Shown in pieces: positions 12,456 to 13,609 of a stretch of 13,609 nt of DNA. Source of the DNA: Haloarculaceae archaeon (GTDB lineage: Archaea; Halobacteriota; Halobacteria; Halobacteriales; Haloarculaceae); the NCBI GenBank assembly GCA_018609665.1, contig JAHENN010000212.1, positions 1 through 13,609 on the forward strand, in the 5' to 3' direction. A model generated the notes under the pieces. It saw only the letters and a list, made by a program, of their open reading frames with translations. It was not told where the DNA came from and made no database searches. The position numbers and the translations under genes are program-made. Each line of letters opens with the position of its first letter. Position 1 is the first letter of the stretch.

Positions 12456-13343
12456 TCACCTCCCGACGCGGGCCGCGACGGCCTCGGCGAGCCGCTGCGC
12501 CGCGTCGTCGCGTCGCGCGAGGTCGAGATACGGCTCGACGAGTTCCAGCTCCATCAGCCGGAAGGTCCCGTCCCGGACGATTCCGTCCACGCGGGCGTAC
12601 GTGACCGCCTCCGGCCGGCGGCCGTTCGCCTCGGCGGCCGCCGCCAGCGCCGCCCGCCCCTGTTCGACGACGCCGCGGGCGGGGTCGGCGGGCTCGAGGC
12701 TGTTGCCGTAGTCGGGGTGGTTCCGGAAGTCGTCCGGCGCCGGGACGCTGCGGTTCGCGTGGCTGAACTCGCCGCCGAGGAAGACCAGCGACAGCTCGCC
12801 GTCGTGTACCTCCGGGGCGAACGCCTGGACCAGCAGGTCCGTCCGCTCGAGGGCGGCCTCGAACCGCTCGCGCTCGTCCGGCCCCGGCGGCCCGGTGCAG
12901 CGCCAGACGCCCCGCGAACTCGTCCCGACGGCCGGCTTCACCACGGCGTCCGTCCAGCCGCGCTCGTCGAGCACGGCCCCGAGCGTCGCGCCGCTGCCGG
13001 CCTCGAGGAACGCCGTCGGCAGCACGTCCACGCCCGCCTCGCGGAGTTCGCGGAGGTAGAACTTGTGGACGTTCCAGCGGACCAGCTCCGGGTCGTTGAG
13101 CACGGTGCTCGCTCGCTCGGCCGTCGTCAGCCACCCGCGGAACGCCTCCAGCCGCTCGTGGTAGTCCCAGCAGGACCGGACGACCAGCCCGTCGAATGCC
13201 GACGGGTCGCCGTCGTCGTCCCAGACGACGGGCTCGACGGCGCACCCCCGGTCCCGGAGGGCGTCGGCCAGCGCCCGGCCGTCCTCGGTCAGTTCCGGTG
13301 TGTCTCCCGTGACGATTCCGAGTCGGCGCGTCGCGTCGGTCAT
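12456..13343 (-). CDS. ATP-grasp ligase, DcsG-like
   Basis: This 295-residue protein belongs to the ATP-grasp branch that includes O-ureido-serine cyclo-ligase DcsG of cycloserine synthesis. Features seen are VVRSCWDYHE (54-63), a hallmark of that branch, LNDPELVRWNVHKFYLREL (82-100), VVKPAVGTSSRGVW (134-147, ATP loop), LVQAFAPEV (171-179), GELSLVFLGGEFSHA (182-196), and YARVDGIV...FRLMELELVEPYLDL (249-275), whose acidic residues bind Mg2+. It should join a carboxylate to an amine or cyclise a small molecule, in the cytoplasm; the other cycloserine genes are absent, so that product is not implied. ATG at 13343 is preferred to one 20 codons upstream because MTDATRRLGIVTG starts directly on the first beta strand. 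The upstream extension is arginine- and cysteine-rich and unlike the family. Confidence 0.87.
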   Translation of the reverse strand: MTDATRRLGIVTGDTPELTEDGRALADALRDRGCAVEPVVWDDDGDPSAFDGLVVRSCWDYHERLEAFRGWLTTAERASTVLNDPELVRWNVHKFYLRELREAGVDVLPTAFLEAGSGATLGAVLDERGWTDAVVKPAVGTSSRGVWRCTGPPGPDERERFEAALERTDLLVQAFAPEVHDGELSLVFLGGEFSHANRSVPAPDDFRNHPDYGNSLEPADPARGVVEQGRAALAAAAEANGRRPEAVTYARVDGIVRDGTFRLMELELVEPYLDLARRDDAAQRLAEAVAARVGR

Positions 13344-13452
13344 CCCCGGTCGCTCGGCGCCGCAGCAACCAGAGGCTGTCGCCGTCTGTCGGCGCCGCCG
13401 CACGGCCGGGCCGGCGCCGGACGGCCCGACGCCGGCCGTGTCGCCGCGAACG

Positions 13453-13458
13453 ATTTAC
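13453..13458 (+). promoter_or_regulatory. TATA-like box of the terminal gene
   Basis: ATTTAC sits 25-30 nt before the ATG at 13483 in a very GC-rich spacer, supporting that start and a leaderless message. The spacer (13344-13482) also separates this gene from the divergent ligase gene. Confidence 0.45.
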
Positions 13459-13482
13459 CACCCGGCGGGACGGTACTCGTCC

Positions 13483-13609
13483 ATGGCCACCGATGCGGCG
13501 GACGTCCAGCGGGCCATCGTCAGGTCGCCGTCGCCGGGCGACGCCTTCGCCGACCTCCCGCCGTCCGAGCGGCGGGACGCGTTCTTCCTGCTGCCGGAGC
13601 CGCAGCGGG
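13483..13609 (+). CDS. Start of a plus-strand gene, possibly an MgtE N-terminal domain protein
   Basis: Only 42 codons are present, running off the window with no stop. The translation, MATDAADVQRAIVRSPSPG then DAFADLPPSERRDAFFLLPEP, ends in a segment resembling the repeated LPPEERAxLFRLLPPE units of the cytoplasmic N domain of MgtE magnesium channels. That match is short and partly low in complexity, so the assignment is tentative. The coding call is supported by the TATA-like box and codon use. Confidence 0.6.
   Translation, partial: MATDAADVQRAIVRSPSPGDAFADLPPSERRDAFFLLPEPQR

Overview
The window looks like a piece of haloarchaeal chromosome. The evidence is very high GC, proteins rich in Asp and Glu, Tat-type (twin-arginine) export signals, two archaeal tRNAs without an encoded CCA, and AT-rich TATA-like boxes about 25-30 nt upstream of many start codons, as expected for leaderless haloarchaeal transcripts. 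I cannot fix the genus. Most protein genes lie on the minus strand. The exceptions are the first gene, the central two-gene unit and the last fragment.

Left part (1-3284): the 3' end of a multi-PAS sensor histidine kinase converges with, and overlaps by 29 bp, a RimK-like ATP-grasp ligase. A gap of about 500 bp with no supported gene follows, then a 79-aa two-helix membrane protein. Middle left (3285-6420): a full-length half-size ABC exporter with a TetR-type palindrome inside its promoter, then two tandem DUF192 proteins, one with a membrane anchor and one with a lipoprotein signal. Middle (6508-9170): tRNA-Val(TAC) with T-arm-like repeats just downstream, a [2Fe-2S] ferredoxin, and a divergent unit on the plus strand. 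That unit encodes a Tat-exported protein made of two copies of an unfamiliar His-containing helical domain, plus a 99-aa protein. A 16-bp palindrome resembling DtxR/IdeR iron boxes covers its promoter. tRNA-Phe(GAA) follows, with a cluster of hairpins behind it.

Right part (9308-13609): a 45-aa ORF, a LOV-like PAS protein lacking the photoactive cysteine, PurT, a 57-aa ORF, a cupin protein and a second ATP-grasp ligase of the DcsG-like type, all on the minus strand. The final 127 bp hold the start of a plus-strand gene that may encode an MgtE-type N-terminal domain.

The window is mostly ordinary chromosomal housekeeping and accessory genes rather than one obvious island. The best candidate for something undescribed is the unit at 7160-8883: a putative metal-responsive operator driving an exported tandem-repeat protein with paired HAGHG motifs, divergent from a ferredoxin. 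Other points worth checking are the Cys-less LOV protein, the TetR-type operator of the exporter, and the repeated tRNA-like segments behind tRNA-Val.
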